From NCBI GenBank assembly GCA_000146855.1, contig GL405246.1, positions 1,056,154-1,100,967 of the forward strand: DNA of 44,814 nt, given 5' to 3'. Positions 24,006 to 33,400 of this stretch are shown one piece after another; within the stretch, counting starts at the first letter, position 1; every line of letters starts with the position of its first letter. A model generated the notes under the pieces. The model saw only the letters and a list, made by a program, of their open reading frames with translations. It did no database searches and was not told where the DNA came from. The position numbers were made by a program, and so were the translations under genes. This DNA comes from [Eubacterium] yurii subsp. margaretiae ATCC 43715 (lineage in GTDB: Bacteria; Bacillota; Clostridia; Peptostreptococcales; Filifactoraceae).

Positions 24006-24368
24006 ATGGAAATAGATAGAATTGTTTATGTCAATGAATTGCTTGATTTATATGGCAATCTCCTAACTGAAAAGCAAAGAGAAGTGATGTCTTACTATTT
24101 CTCAGACAATCTTTCTTTTGGTGAGATAGGACTGGAGTTGGGTATATCAAGACAGGCGGTAAGTGATACGGTAAAAAAATCCGAACAGCTTTTATACTTC
24201 TATGAAGATACCTTGAAAATATATAAAATGCAGGATAATATTTTAAATATTAAGGTGAATATTATAAAAAATCTGACTGATTTTAAAGATAAATATATTC
24301 TTACCAATCAACAGTTGGATGATATTGACGAGATAATAAAACTATGTGAGGAGAGTAAATCAATATGA
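24006..24368 (+). CDS. ylxM: YlxM/p13-like signal recognition particle-associated protein
   Basis: This 120-residue protein of the UPF0122 family has a sigma-70 region-4-like helix-turn-helix (LSFGEIGLELGISRQAVSDT, about 35-55). In streptococci YlxM binds SRP RNA and Ffh. It overlaps ffh by four bases (ATGA), the conserved Firmicute arrangement, so the two are translated together. ATG 24006 is preferred to the in-frame TTG at 24000; both have only a GGGGTA site upstream. Confidence 0.9.
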   Translation: MEIDRIVYVNELLDLYGNLLTEKQREVMSYYFSDNLSFGEIGLELGISRQAVSDTVKKSEQLLYFYEDTLKIYKMQDNILNIKVNIIKNLTDFKDKYILTNQQLDDIDEIIKLCEESKSI

Positions 24369-25696
24369 TATTTGAGGGACTTGCCGAAAAACTTCAGAGC
24401 ACTATGCAAAACTTAAGAGGAAAGGGAACTCTTTCTGAAAAAGATGTCGATCTTGCAATGAAACAGGTCAAGCTTGCACTGCTTGAGGCAGATGTAAATT
24501 ACAAGGTTGTAAAAGACTTTGTAGCAAAGGTCAAAGAGCGTTCTGTTGGTGAAGAAGTAATGAAGAGTCTTACTCCCGGACAACAGGTAATAAAAATAGT
24601 AAATGATGAACTCAAGGAATTAATGGGTTCAGTTCAAAGTAAGATAAACATATCTTCAAAGCCACCTACAGTTATTTTGATGTCAGGCTTGCAAGGTGCT
24701 GGTAAGACTACAACTACAGGAAAACTTGCCTATCATCTCAAATCGCAAGGTAAAAATCCAATGCTCGTAGCATGTGACGTATATAGACCTGCAGCTATAA
24801 CACAATTACAAATCTTGTCTGACAAGGTAGGTGCAAAGTTTTATAGTGAAGAGGGAAATAAAAATCCTGTAACCATAGCTCAAAATGCTGTGGAAAGTGC
24901 AAAGACTCTCGGCTTTGATGTGGTAATAATAGATACTGCAGGTAGACTTCACATAGATGAAGAACTCATGCAGGAACTTAAGAATATAAAATCTACTGTA
25001 AGACCAAGTGAAATACTATTGGTAGTAGATGCGATGACAGGACAAGACACTGTAAACATAGTTAAGTCATTTGACGAGGCGCTTGGAATTGACGGAGTAA
25101 TACTTTCAAAACTTGACGGTGATACAAGAGGTGGGGCAGCACTTTCGATTAGAGCAGTAACTAATAAACCTATAAAATTTGCAGCGATTGGCGAGAAAAT
25201 CAATGACTTGGAGCCTTTTTATCCCGACAGGATAGCAAGTAGGATTCTTGGCATGGGAGACGTAATGTCTCTTATAGAAAAGGCACAAAATGCTGTTGAT
25301 GAACAAAGTATGAAAGAGCTTGAAAATAAAATCAGAAATCGTGATTTTAACTTTGAAGACTTTCTAAAACAAATGCAGCAGATAAAAAAGATGGGACCAT
25401 TGAAAAATATAATAGAAATGATACCGGGTGTGCCTAAACAACTAAAAAATGCTGATATAGACGATAAGGAACTCCTAAAAATTGAGGCAATAATTCAATC
25501 TATGACAAAACAGGAAAGACTCGATCCGTCTATAATAAACGGAAGTAGAAAAATAAGGATAGCAAAGGGCTCAGGCACTCAAGTAAGTCAGGTAAATAAA
25601 CTGCTCAAACAGTTTGAAGAAACAAGAAAAATGATGAAACAGATGACTAATATTAAGATGGGCGGTAAAAAGTTTAAATTTCCATTTGGGATGTAG
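24365..25696 (+). CDS. ffh: Signal recognition particle protein Ffh
   Basis: This 443-residue SRP54 GTPase binds 4.5S/scRNA and signal peptides and targets nascent membrane proteins to FtsY. The N domain carries ALLEADVN. The G domain has the P-loop GLQGAGKTTTTGK (about 106-118), DTAGR and SKLDGD. The methionine-rich M domain (about 300-443) contains GPLKNIIEMIPG and the RNA-binding SGTQVSQVNKLL. Length is normal. It is coupled to ylxM by overlapping start and stop. Confidence 0.97.
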   Translation: MIFEGLAEKLQSTMQNLRGKGTLSEKDVDLAMKQVKLALLEADVNYKVVKDFVAKVKERSVGEEVMKSLTPGQQVIKIVNDELKELMGSVQSKINISSKPPTVILMSGLQGAGKTTTTGKLAYHLKSQGKNPMLVACDVYRPAAITQLQILSDKVGAKFYSEEGNKNPVTIAQNAVESAKTLGFDVVIIDTAGRLHIDEELMQELKNIKSTVRPSEILLVVDAMTGQDTVNIVKSFDEALGIDGVILSKLDGDTRGGAALSIRAVTNKPIKFAAIGEKINDLEPFYPDRIASRILGMGDVMSLIEKAQNAVDEQSMKELENKIRNRDFNFEDFLKQMQQIKKMGPLKNIIEMIPGVPKQLKNADIDDKELLKIEAIIQSMTKQERLDPSIINGSRKIRIAKGSGTQVSQVNKLLKQFEETRKMMKQMTNIKMGGKKFKFPFGM

Positions 25697-25769
25697 TATT
25701 AAGAATTGATAGCATAAGTTCTTGATGATTAAAGGTAATTAATTATTTTTAGAATAATTTTTTATAGAT

Positions 25770-25794
25770 TTCAAATTTAAAGTTTAAATTTGAA
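25770..25794 (+). promoter_or_regulatory. Perfect 12-bp inverted repeat before rpsP
   Basis: TTCAAATTTAAA (25770-25781) and TTTAAATTTGAA (25783-25794) are exact inverted repeats around a single G. The element sits between ffh and rpsP, 27 bases before the rpsP start. It is too AT-rich and lacks a U tract, so it is not a normal terminator; it may be a protein-binding palindrome or a processing hairpin. Confidence 0.45.
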
Positions 25795-25821
25795 TAAAAT
25801 AAAAACTGAGGAGGTGAAAAA

Positions 25822-26064
25822 ATGGTAAAGATAAGATTGAGAAGAATGGGTGCTAAGAAAAGACCTTTTTATAGAATAGTAGTAGCTGATGCTAGATCTC
25901 CAAGAGATGGAAGATTTATTGAAGAAGTAGGCTTTTATAATCCTATGGGAGCTAAAGAAGTAAAGATTAACGAAGAAAGAGCTAAGCATTGGTTGGAAAC
26001 AGGAGCACAACCCACAGATGTAGTAAAATCTCTTTTCAAAAAGAACGGGATAATAGAAAAATAA
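25822..26064 (+). CDS. rpsP: 30S ribosomal protein S16
   Basis: This 80-residue S16 reads [25 protein letters not shown], the invariant family start, with YNPMG in the middle. It binds 16S rRNA early in 30S assembly. GAGGAGGTGA precedes the ATG. It lies in the ffh-rpsP-khpA order typical of Firmicutes, 37 bases before khpA. Confidence 0.97.
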   Translation: MVKIRLRRMGAKKRPFYRIVVADARSPRDGRFIEEVGFYNPMGAKEVKINEERAKHWLETGAQPTDVVKSLFKKNGIIEK

Positions 26065-26101
26065 AGTGGAAATGAAATAAGAAATGAGAGGTATTTGAAT
26101 A

Positions 26102-26332
26102 ATGAGAGAATTGTTGGAAACTATAGTAAAATCATTGGTAGAAAAACCGGATGAAGTACAAATTACTGAAAATCATGGTGAGTACTCAATGATAATAGAA
26201 CTAAGGGTTTCTCAAGACGACATGGGTAAGGTTATAGGAAAACAAGGAAGAATAGCAAGAGCTATCAGAACTATCCTAAAAGCTGCTTCTGTAAAAGAAA
26301 ATAAAAAAGTTACTCTTGAAATAATAGGATAA
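26102..26332 (+). CDS. khpA: KH-domain RNA-binding protein KhpA
   Basis: This 76-residue single KH domain has the GxxG RNA-binding loop GKQG (about 44-47). KhpA pairs with KhpB (Jag/EloR) and influences cell division and sRNA binding in streptococci. It follows rpsP as usual, but the common next genes rimM and trmD are missing and transcription ends in a strong terminator. Confidence 0.93.
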   Translation: MRELLETIVKSLVEKPDEVQITENHGEYSMIIELRVSQDDMGKVIGKQGRIARAIRTILKAASVKENKKVTLEIIG

Positions 26333-26339
26333 TTAAAGG

Positions 26340-26370
26340 ACTGCTACTCAATAAAGTAGCAGTTTTTTTT
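26340..26370 (+). terminator. Terminator after khpA
   Basis: CTGCTACT (26341-26348) pairs with AGTAGCAG (26355-26362), followed by eight T. Confidence 0.92.
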
Positions 26371-26443
26371 AATATAATTTTGTTTTTTGGGTATCAATAT
26401 TCAAAAATATAACAACAATTTCTTGTGGTGTTTTGGAGGAAAA

Positions 26444-27004
26444 ATGAAAATAAGTAACCTTATTGAAATACAAAAATTGATTATAAAAAGTAATCTTGAA
26501 GATGTTAAGATAGCAATAGATGCAACACTTGGAAATGGAAAAGATACTATTACAATTAGAGAAACTTTTGGGAAAAAGGTTAAGATTTATGCTTTTGATA
26601 TACAAAGAGATGCTATAGAACGCTCAAAGAGAAATATACCTGTTGAATACCATGATAATATTGAATTTATCCAAGACTCTCATGAGTTTATAGACAAGTA
26701 TGTTGAAGAAAAGGTACAATTGGTAATGTTTAATCTTGGATATTTGCCAAAGTCTGATCATGTAGTTAAGACAAATCCTTATACTACCCTTCACGCACTT
26801 GAAAGAGCGCTTGAATTACTTGATGTAGGTGGGCTTATAAGTATAATGTTTTATGTAGGTCACGACAATGCTAGAGAGTACAATTCACTTCTTGAGTACA
26901 TCAGAATACTGGACGCTAAGAAATATAAGGCGATACACATCAATCCCATCAATCAGTATGAATTTGCACCTAAGATGGCTATAATACAAAAGTTGGAAGA
27001 TTAG
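26444..27004 (+). CDS. mnmM: tRNA methyltransferase MnmM (YtqB family)
   Basis: This 186-residue class I SAM methyltransferase is of the YtqB type. YtqB of B. subtilis was shown to be MnmM, which methylates 5-aminomethyl-2-thiouridine at the tRNA wobble position to form mnm5s2U. Motif I is DATLGNGKDT (26-35) and the catalytic-loop segment is FNLGYLPKSD. Both match the family. GGAGG lies five bases before ATG 26444. The next gene, another RNA methyltransferase, starts 8 bases downstream. Confidence 0.88.
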   Translation: MKISNLIEIQKLIIKSNLEDVKIAIDATLGNGKDTITIRETFGKKVKIYAFDIQRDAIERSKRNIPVEYHDNIEFIQDSHEFIDKYVEEKVQLVMFNLGYLPKSDHVVKTNPYTTLHALERALELLDVGGLISIMFYVGHDNAREYNSLLEYIRILDAKKYKAIHINPINQYEFAPKMAIIQKLED

Positions 27005-27012
27005 GTGATATA

Positions 27013-28362
27013 TTGAGTAGCATTAATTTACCAAGCTCCTATATAGAGGAGATGAAAGAACTCTTGAATGATGAGTTTGATGACTTCATATCCACTTACA
27101 ACGAAAAGTCTTACAAGGGCACAAGTCTTAACACTAAGAAGACCTCAGTGCAGGAATTTTTAGATATAAAAAGTGACTGTGAATATGAGAAGGTTCCTTG
27201 GAGTGAAGATAGTTTATATGTAAGTGAAGGCAATATTTCAAAAAATCCGCTCTATCATACCGGAGCCTTCTATATACAAGAGCCTTCAGCGTCATCTGTA
27301 GTAAACTTTCTTGATGTGAAAAAAGGTATGAAGGTACTTGATATGTGTGCTTCTCCTGGTGGCAAGACTTTTCAGATATCGCAAAGACTTTCAGATGATG
27401 ATATTCTGATATCAAATGATGCTAATAATTCGAGGGTGCCACAACTGCTTAGAAATATTGAATATCATGGGTTAGCAAATGTTATGATTACAAATGAGAC
27501 TCAAGATAAACTTGCGGAAAACTTTCCGAGCTTTTTTGACAGGATATTGCTTGATGTTCCTTGTTCTGGAGAGGGAATGTTTCGTAAAGACTCAAAACTA
27601 ATGTCGTCATACGAAAAAAGTAAGAGCCAGCTTGTGCCTGTGCAAAAAGATTTGTTGACTAAAGCATCCAAGATGCTGAAAAAGGGCGGAAAACTGATTT
27701 ATTCAACCTGTACATTCAATAAACGAGAAAATGAATTAAATATAATTGAATTTTTGGAAGAAAATAGTGATTTTGAAATAATAAATATAGAAAAAAATTT
27801 TAATTTCACATCTTTTGATGAACTCAAGGAATCTGCCAGGCTTTTTCCTCATAAATTACGAGGAGAGGGACATTTTTTAGCCTTAGTTCAAAAAAAGGGT
27901 GAGGAAGAAGATATAGAATTACCACAAAACAACATATATATCAGTAGAGAGAAATTGCCAAAAGCATACCTTGATTTTGAGGGAAAATCTTTAAATATAA
28001 AAATAAAAGGGAATTTTTTGATAAAAGAAAATAAAATATACCTTGAAGTTTTTAATAAAAAAGTAAAATCTAAGATGAGAATTATAAGAAACGGACTTTT
28101 CTTAGGGGAGATAAAAAATAATAATTTCAATATCAGCAGTGCTTTTATAAGACATTTGAAGTCGGAAGATTGTAAAAATATCATTAATTTTTCTCTTGAT
28201 GATGATAGATTAATAAAGTATCTTAAAGGAGAAACTCTATATATTAATGGTATAAAAGATGGAGATTATATCATCTGCACTGAAAATATGACTGTAGGGC
28301 TTGGAAAAATTAAAGATGGCAAGATGAAAAATATGTATAATAAAAATTGGAGAATGATATAG
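27013..28362 (+). CDS. RsmF/NOP2-like RNA (cytosine-5) methyltransferase
   Basis: This 449-residue enzyme methylates cytosine C5 in rRNA (RsmF-like; YebU group in E. coli). The SAM motif is DMCASPGGKT (110-119). The two cysteines needed for m5C chemistry are C184 in PCSGEGMF and C233 in STCTF. A C-terminal region (about 300-449) matches the RsmF-type RNA-binding extension. The start is a TTG at 27013 with AGGTGA upstream. Precise target site is uncertain. It sits in a run with mnmM upstream and a dehydrogenase 9 bases downstream. Confidence 0.9.
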   Translation: MSSINLPSSYIEEMKELLNDEFDDFISTYNEKSYKGTSLNTKKTSVQEFLDIKSDCEYEKVPWSEDSLYVSEGNISKNPLYHTGAFYIQEPSASSVVNFLDVKKGMKVLDMCASPGGKTFQISQRLSDDDILISNDANNSRVPQLLRNIEYHGLANVMITNETQDKLAENFPSFFDRILLDVPCSGEGMFRKDSKLMSSYEKSKSQLVPVQKDLLTKASKMLKKGGKLIYSTCTFNKRENELNIIEFLEENSDFEIINIEKNFNFTSFDELKESARLFPHKLRGEGHFLALVQKKGEEEDIELPQNNIYISREKLPKAYLDFEGKSLNIKIKGNFLIKENKIYLEVFNKKVKSKMRIIRNGLFLGEIKNNNFNISSAFIRHLKSEDCKNIINFSLDDDRLIKYLKGETLYINGIKDGDYIICTENMTVGLGKIKDGKMKNMYNKNWRMI

Positions 28363-28371
28363 GAGAAGATA

Positions 28372-29304
28372 ATGAAGGCACTACTTACGATAAAGTACCC
28401 TGAAGAACAAATAGAAAAATTGAAAGAATTGGGATATGATGTAGTGGTAAAAAAAGGTGAACTTTCAGATGAAGACTATGATTGCGATGTATTACATTGT
28501 TTTAAAACCCTTAGAGTGGATAATGTATCAAAGTTTAAAAATCTGAAATTTGTTCAGCTTGCTTCAATTGGTTTTGAACACTTGCCTAAAGAGGAAATAT
28601 TGAAGACAGATATAGTAATTGCTAACCAAAAAGGTATATACTCAAAGCCAATAGGAGAATGGATAGTTTTTAATATCCTTGAGATAATTAAGAATTCAAA
28701 GGTTTTACATGAAATTCAAAAATCAAAAGTTTGGGATTTTGTTAGGAATATAGATGAACTTGAAGGTAAGACTTTACTGTTTTTAGGAACAGGAACCATT
28801 ACTATGGAAGCCGTAAAAAGACTGCAAAATTTTGATGTAAAAATGATAGGTTTAAATAGCGATGGCAGACTCATAGAAGGCTTTGACGAATGTCATAAGT
28901 TAAGTGATATAGACCTATATTCAAAAAATGCCGACTTTATAATAAATGTACTTCCTTCTACAGATAAGACCAACAATTATATCAACAAAGATGTTATTTC
29001 AAAATTCAAAAAAGGCGTAAATTTTATAAATGTTTCCAGAGGAGCGGTGGTCAATGAGAAAGATTTATACGAGGCTCTTGTAGATGGGACTATTAAAAAT
29101 GCCTGCCTTGATGTATTTGAGACAGAGCCTTTAGATGAAAACTCACCATTTTGGACTATGGATAATGTCTATGTTTCGCCTCACATCTCTTGGAGCTCTT
29201 CAAAAAAAGTTGAAAGAGTCTTTGAAAATCTCTACGATAATATGAAAAATTTTATCGAAAATAAACCATTAAATAATATTGTTGATTTGAACAAAGGATA
29301 TTGA
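28372..29304 (+). CDS. D-isomer-specific 2-hydroxyacid dehydrogenase
   Basis: This 310-residue NAD-dependent oxidoreductase belongs to the 2-hydroxyacid dehydrogenase family. The nucleotide-binding loop is GTGTITMEA (139-147), shorter of glycine than the classic GxGxxG. Catalytic residues are R223 (VSRGAV), E252 (FETEP) and H271 (SPHIS). The substrate cannot be read from the sequence; it lacks the C-terminal ACT domain of long SerA enzymes. GGAGAAG precedes the ATG. It is one base from the galT-like gene downstream, so both are co-transcribed. Confidence 0.9.
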   Translation: MKALLTIKYPEEQIEKLKELGYDVVVKKGELSDEDYDCDVLHCFKTLRVDNVSKFKNLKFVQLASIGFEHLPKEEILKTDIVIANQKGIYSKPIGEWIVFNILEIIKNSKVLHEIQKSKVWDFVRNIDELEGKTLLFLGTGTITMEAVKRLQNFDVKMIGLNSDGRLIEGFDECHKLSDIDLYSKNADFIINVLPSTDKTNNYINKDVISKFKKGVNFINVSRGAVVNEKDLYEALVDGTIKNACLDVFETEPLDENSPFWTMDNVYVSPHISWSSSKKVERVFENLYDNMKNFIENKPLNNIVDLNKGY

Positions 29305-29305
29305 T

Positions 29306-30298
29306 ATGTCTGAGATAAGGTTGGATGTCATCACAAGAAGGCCGGTGATTTTCACCAATACAAGAGAAAATAAACCTACTGATTTATGGGACGGTAAGGT
29401 TATGAAGATGTTTGAAAAGTTTGACGATGTTGAATATTCTCCAAACTGTCCATTTTGCGTTGGAAACGAGTCTATGACTCCTGAATGTATATATGAGAAT
29501 AACAATGGGAATTCGACAGTAAAAATAATACCTAACCTGTATCCTATAATACAAAATGAAATAGAGATAATGTCTGTAAACGACTATTGCTACTTTTCTA
29601 CCGGAATGCATGATGTAATTGTGGAAAGCTCTTTCCACAATGATACATATTTTACCATGAGCAAAGAGCAGTTTTATGAAATATATAAGACTGTTCATAG
29701 AAGATATGTAGAGCTTATGAAAGATGAGAATATAAGCTATGTAAGTTTTTTCAAAAATTACAAGATGCTTGGCGGAGCATCCATGCAACATTCCCACAGT
29801 CAGATGCTTGCTATAGATGCCACACCTCTAAAGCTCAACAATGAAATAGAGTGTGCAAGAGCAAGTTTTGAAAAGAAAAAAAGCTGTCCTTTTTGCGATA
29901 TGATAGAATTTGAGATGAGAAAAAGAAAAAGGGTTATATATGAAAGTGAGAAATTCATTGCTATAGAGCCATACGCCGCAGCTTATAAATATGAGACACA
30001 TATTTACCCTAAAAGGCATATTTCATCTTTTGAACACGAAGATGATATATTAGAACTGTCACAAACAATACATAAGGTATTTAATATGCTTTACAACGTG
30101 ATAGGTGATTTTCCTTTTAATTTATATCTCAATTCATTGCTTAAAACAAAAGAAGATTGTAAAGACTCATACCATTACAGCTTTAGGATTATACCGAAGA
30201 TTACCGGTAGTGCCGGTTTTGAAATGGCATCCGGTATAAGGGTAAATTCAGTCTATCCTGAAGATGCAACTAATACTATATTAAGCAAAAATATGTAA
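29306..30298 (+). CDS. GalT-like HIT-family nucleotidyltransferase
   Basis: This 330-residue two-repeat HIT protein is related to galactose-1-phosphate uridylyltransferase. The catalytic HxH lies in MQHSHSQ (H162, H164). Two CPFC zinc-type pairs are present, C48/C51 and C194/C197, one in each HIT repeat. It could be GalT or an ADP-glucose/sugar phosphorylase of the same superfamily; no galK, galE or other Leloir gene is nearby. It is the last gene of the mnmM-rsmF-like-dehydrogenase run. Confidence 0.85.
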   Translation: MSEIRLDVITRRPVIFTNTRENKPTDLWDGKVMKMFEKFDDVEYSPNCPFCVGNESMTPECIYENNNGNSTVKIIPNLYPIIQNEIEIMSVNDYCYFSTGMHDVIVESSFHNDTYFTMSKEQFYEIYKTVHRRYVELMKDENISYVSFFKNYKMLGGASMQHSHSQMLAIDATPLKLNNEIECARASFEKKKSCPFCDMIEFEMRKRKRVIYESEKFIAIEPYAAAYKYETHIYPKRHISSFEHEDDILELSQTIHKVFNMLYNVIGDFPFNLYLNSLLKTKEDCKDSYHYSFRIIPKITGSAGFEMASGIRVNSVYPEDATNTILSKNM

Positions 30299-30361
30299 TA
30301 TTTAAATATATGCTTTAATTTATACGATGCTTAAATAAAAATAGTATTTATAAATATCACC

Positions 30362-30406
30362 AAAAAAACTGTTATTACTGAAATAATCAATAATAACAGT
30401 TTTTTT
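30362..30406. terminator. Bidirectional terminator between galT-like gene and purL
   Basis: AAAAAAACTGTTATTA (30362-30377) pairs perfectly with its complement at 30391-30406. The arms end in T runs on both strands, so it ends both the galT run and the convergent purine operon. Confidence 0.92.
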
Positions 30407-30424
30407 GACTTATATTTAGTGGAA

Positions 30425-33400
30425 TTATTTAAAGTATTTTACAGCAGATTCAAAGAGCTTCATATCATAGTCACCCGGTAGGTTTTTGTACAAGCCATAG
30501 CCTATACGCTCACTATGTCCCATCTTTCCTATTATTCTTCCATCAAAAGATGTGATTGATTCTATAGCGTACATTGAGCCGTTTGGATTGAATTTTATCT
30601 TATCTGTAGGATTTCCTTCGAAATCTACATATTGAGTAGCTACCTGACCATTTTTGAATAATTCTTGTATTTCATCATCACTTGCAATAAATCTGCCTTC
30701 TCCATGAGATATAGGGACATTATACACCTTTCCTAATTCTGCTTGAGAAAACCAAGGAGATTTATTTGATATAAGCTTTGTCCTTACTATCATTGCCTGA
30801 TGTCGTCCTATTTTATTATATGTTAAAGTAGGGCTTTCTTCATCGCTATCCATTATCTTCCCATAAGGTAGTAAGCCAAGTTTTATCAATGCTTGAAAAC
30901 CGTTGCAAATTCCTGCCATCAAATTGCCCTTATTGTCAAGAAAATCAGTTACCTTATCTTTTATTAGTTCATTTCTAAAAAATGCTGTAATAAACTTGGC
31001 ACTTCCATCAGGTTCATCTCCTGCTGAAAAGCCTCCGGGTATCAAAATTACTTGAGATGCGTCTATTATTTTGGCAAAGTCTTCTATTGATTTTTTTAAC
31101 ATGTCGGAATTCAAGTTTTTAATTACAAAAATTTCTGCTGTAGCTCCTGCTCTTTCAACTGCTTTTGCTGTATCATATTCGCAGTTAGTTCCCGGAAATA
31201 CAGGTATGACTACCTTAGGTTTAGCAACTTTTATACCGGCACTTGACCATGCATTTACCTTGTATTCAGGAGATATCATCTCTTCGTTTTTGCTTTGATT
31301 TATATTGCAACTATAGATACTTTCGAGTTTTTCTTCATATCCCTTGGACATTTCATCAAGTGAAATTATCTCATTTTTATATGATATGTGTGGAGTGTCT
31401 ACAATTTTTCCTATTGCTACTCCAATTTCTATATCATCTTCTACTTCAACCAAGAAAGAAGCAAAGTTTTGTTTGAAGATATCTTGTATATCGAGAGTAT
31501 CATTAAATTCAAAGCCAAGATAATTCCCGATAGACATCTTGTATATTGCCTCTGCAACTCCACCCATTCCTACAGCATAAGCTGATATAATCTTCTTTTC
31601 TTTGATAAGCTTTGATATTTTATCAAATATTTCTCTTAAATTTTCAGCTTTTGGTAGATGATTATCGTCAAATTCAGCTTTTATAAAATATACTGAATTT
31701 CCTGATTTTTTAAATTCAGGAGAAATAATATTGTCTATTTCTTGAGTTGTAACAGCAAATGACACCAAAGTAGGTGGCACTGTCAAGTTTTCAAAGGTTC
31801 CGCTCATTGAGTCTTTGCCACCGATAGCTGCAAGCTTATAATCCATTTGCGCCTTGAATGCTCCAAGTAAAGATGATAAAGGCTTGCCCCAACGCTTTTC
31901 ATCTTTTTCCAAGTTTTCAAAATACTCTTGGAAAGAAAGGTAGATATTGTCATATCCGCCACCTACAGCGACAATCTTGCAAAGTGAATCTACTACAGCC
32001 ATATATGCACCATGAAATGGACTTTTTTCACTTATGAAAGGATTGTATCCGTATGACATGATAGAGCATGTGCTGGTGTCATCTTTTTCCACGGATACCT
32101 TGTGAACCATTGCTTGAATAGGGCTTAGTTGATTTTTACCGCCAAAAGGCAATAATACTGTATTTGAACCTATATTTGAATCAAATCTCTCATTTAATCC
32201 TCTCTTAGAGCAAATATTTAAGTCAGAAAGCATATTTATATAATCTTCTTTAAAATTATAACTTCTCTTTTCTTCTAAGAATTTAGGACTTTCAGTAGTA
32301 ATCTTTATATGTTTTTCAGCTCCGTTAGTATCCAAAAAAGAGCGAGATATGTGAACAACCTTTGTATCATCGTAGTACATAGTCAAATAAGGATCTTCCT
32401 TTACTGTTGCAACTACAGTTGCCTGTATGTTTTCTTCAGCTGCAAGTTCCAAAAATCTTTCTTTATCTTTATTTTGTACTACAACTGCCATTCTTTCTTG
32501 TGATTCACTTATTGCAAGTTCTGTAGCATCAAGTCCCTCGTATTTTTTTGGAACTCCATTTAAATTTATATCAAGGCCGTCAGTAAGCTCACCTATTGCT
32601 ACTGCGACTCCTCCGGCACCAAAATCATTGCAACGCTTTATCATCCTGCAAGCTTCTTCGCTTCTAAATAGCCTTTGTATCTTTCTCTCTTGTGGTGCAT
32701 TTCCTTTTTGCACCTGAGCACCGCAAGTTTCTACAGAGCTTTCATCATGTGATTTTGATGAGCCTGTGGCTCCACCTATACCATCTCTTCCTGTAGCACC
32801 TCCAAGTAAGATTACAACATCACCGCTTTTAGGTTTTTCTCTTACAACATTTTTTTCAGGTGCAGCTGCAATGACAGCGCCTATCTCCATGTGTTTTGCA
32901 AGGTAGCCGTCATGATATATCTCATCTACAAGCCCTGTTGTCACTCCGACCTGATTACCGTAAGAAGAGTATCCGGCTGTTGCTCCTGTCACTATTTTTC
33001 TTTGTGGGAGTTTGCCGACTATTGTCTTATCTATAGATGTGAGAGGATTTCCAACACCTGTTACTCTCATTGCAGCATATACATAGGCTCTTCCTGAAAG
33101 AGGATCCCTGATGGCTCCACCTATACATGTTGCAGCTCCACCAAAAGGTTCTATTTCTGTAGGATGGTTGTGTGTTTCATTTTTAAAGAGTAATAGATAA
33201 GGTTCTTTTTTGCCGTTGACATTTACATCAATTTTTACAGTACAGGCGTTTACTTCTTCGGATTCATCCAGATTTTTCAATATTCCGGTTTTTTTAAAGT
33301 ATTTTGCGCTTATCGTTCCTATATCCATTAATGTTATAGGTTTTTTAATATTAAGCTCATCTCTTAATTTTAAATATTGATTGTAGGTCTGCTCTATGAG

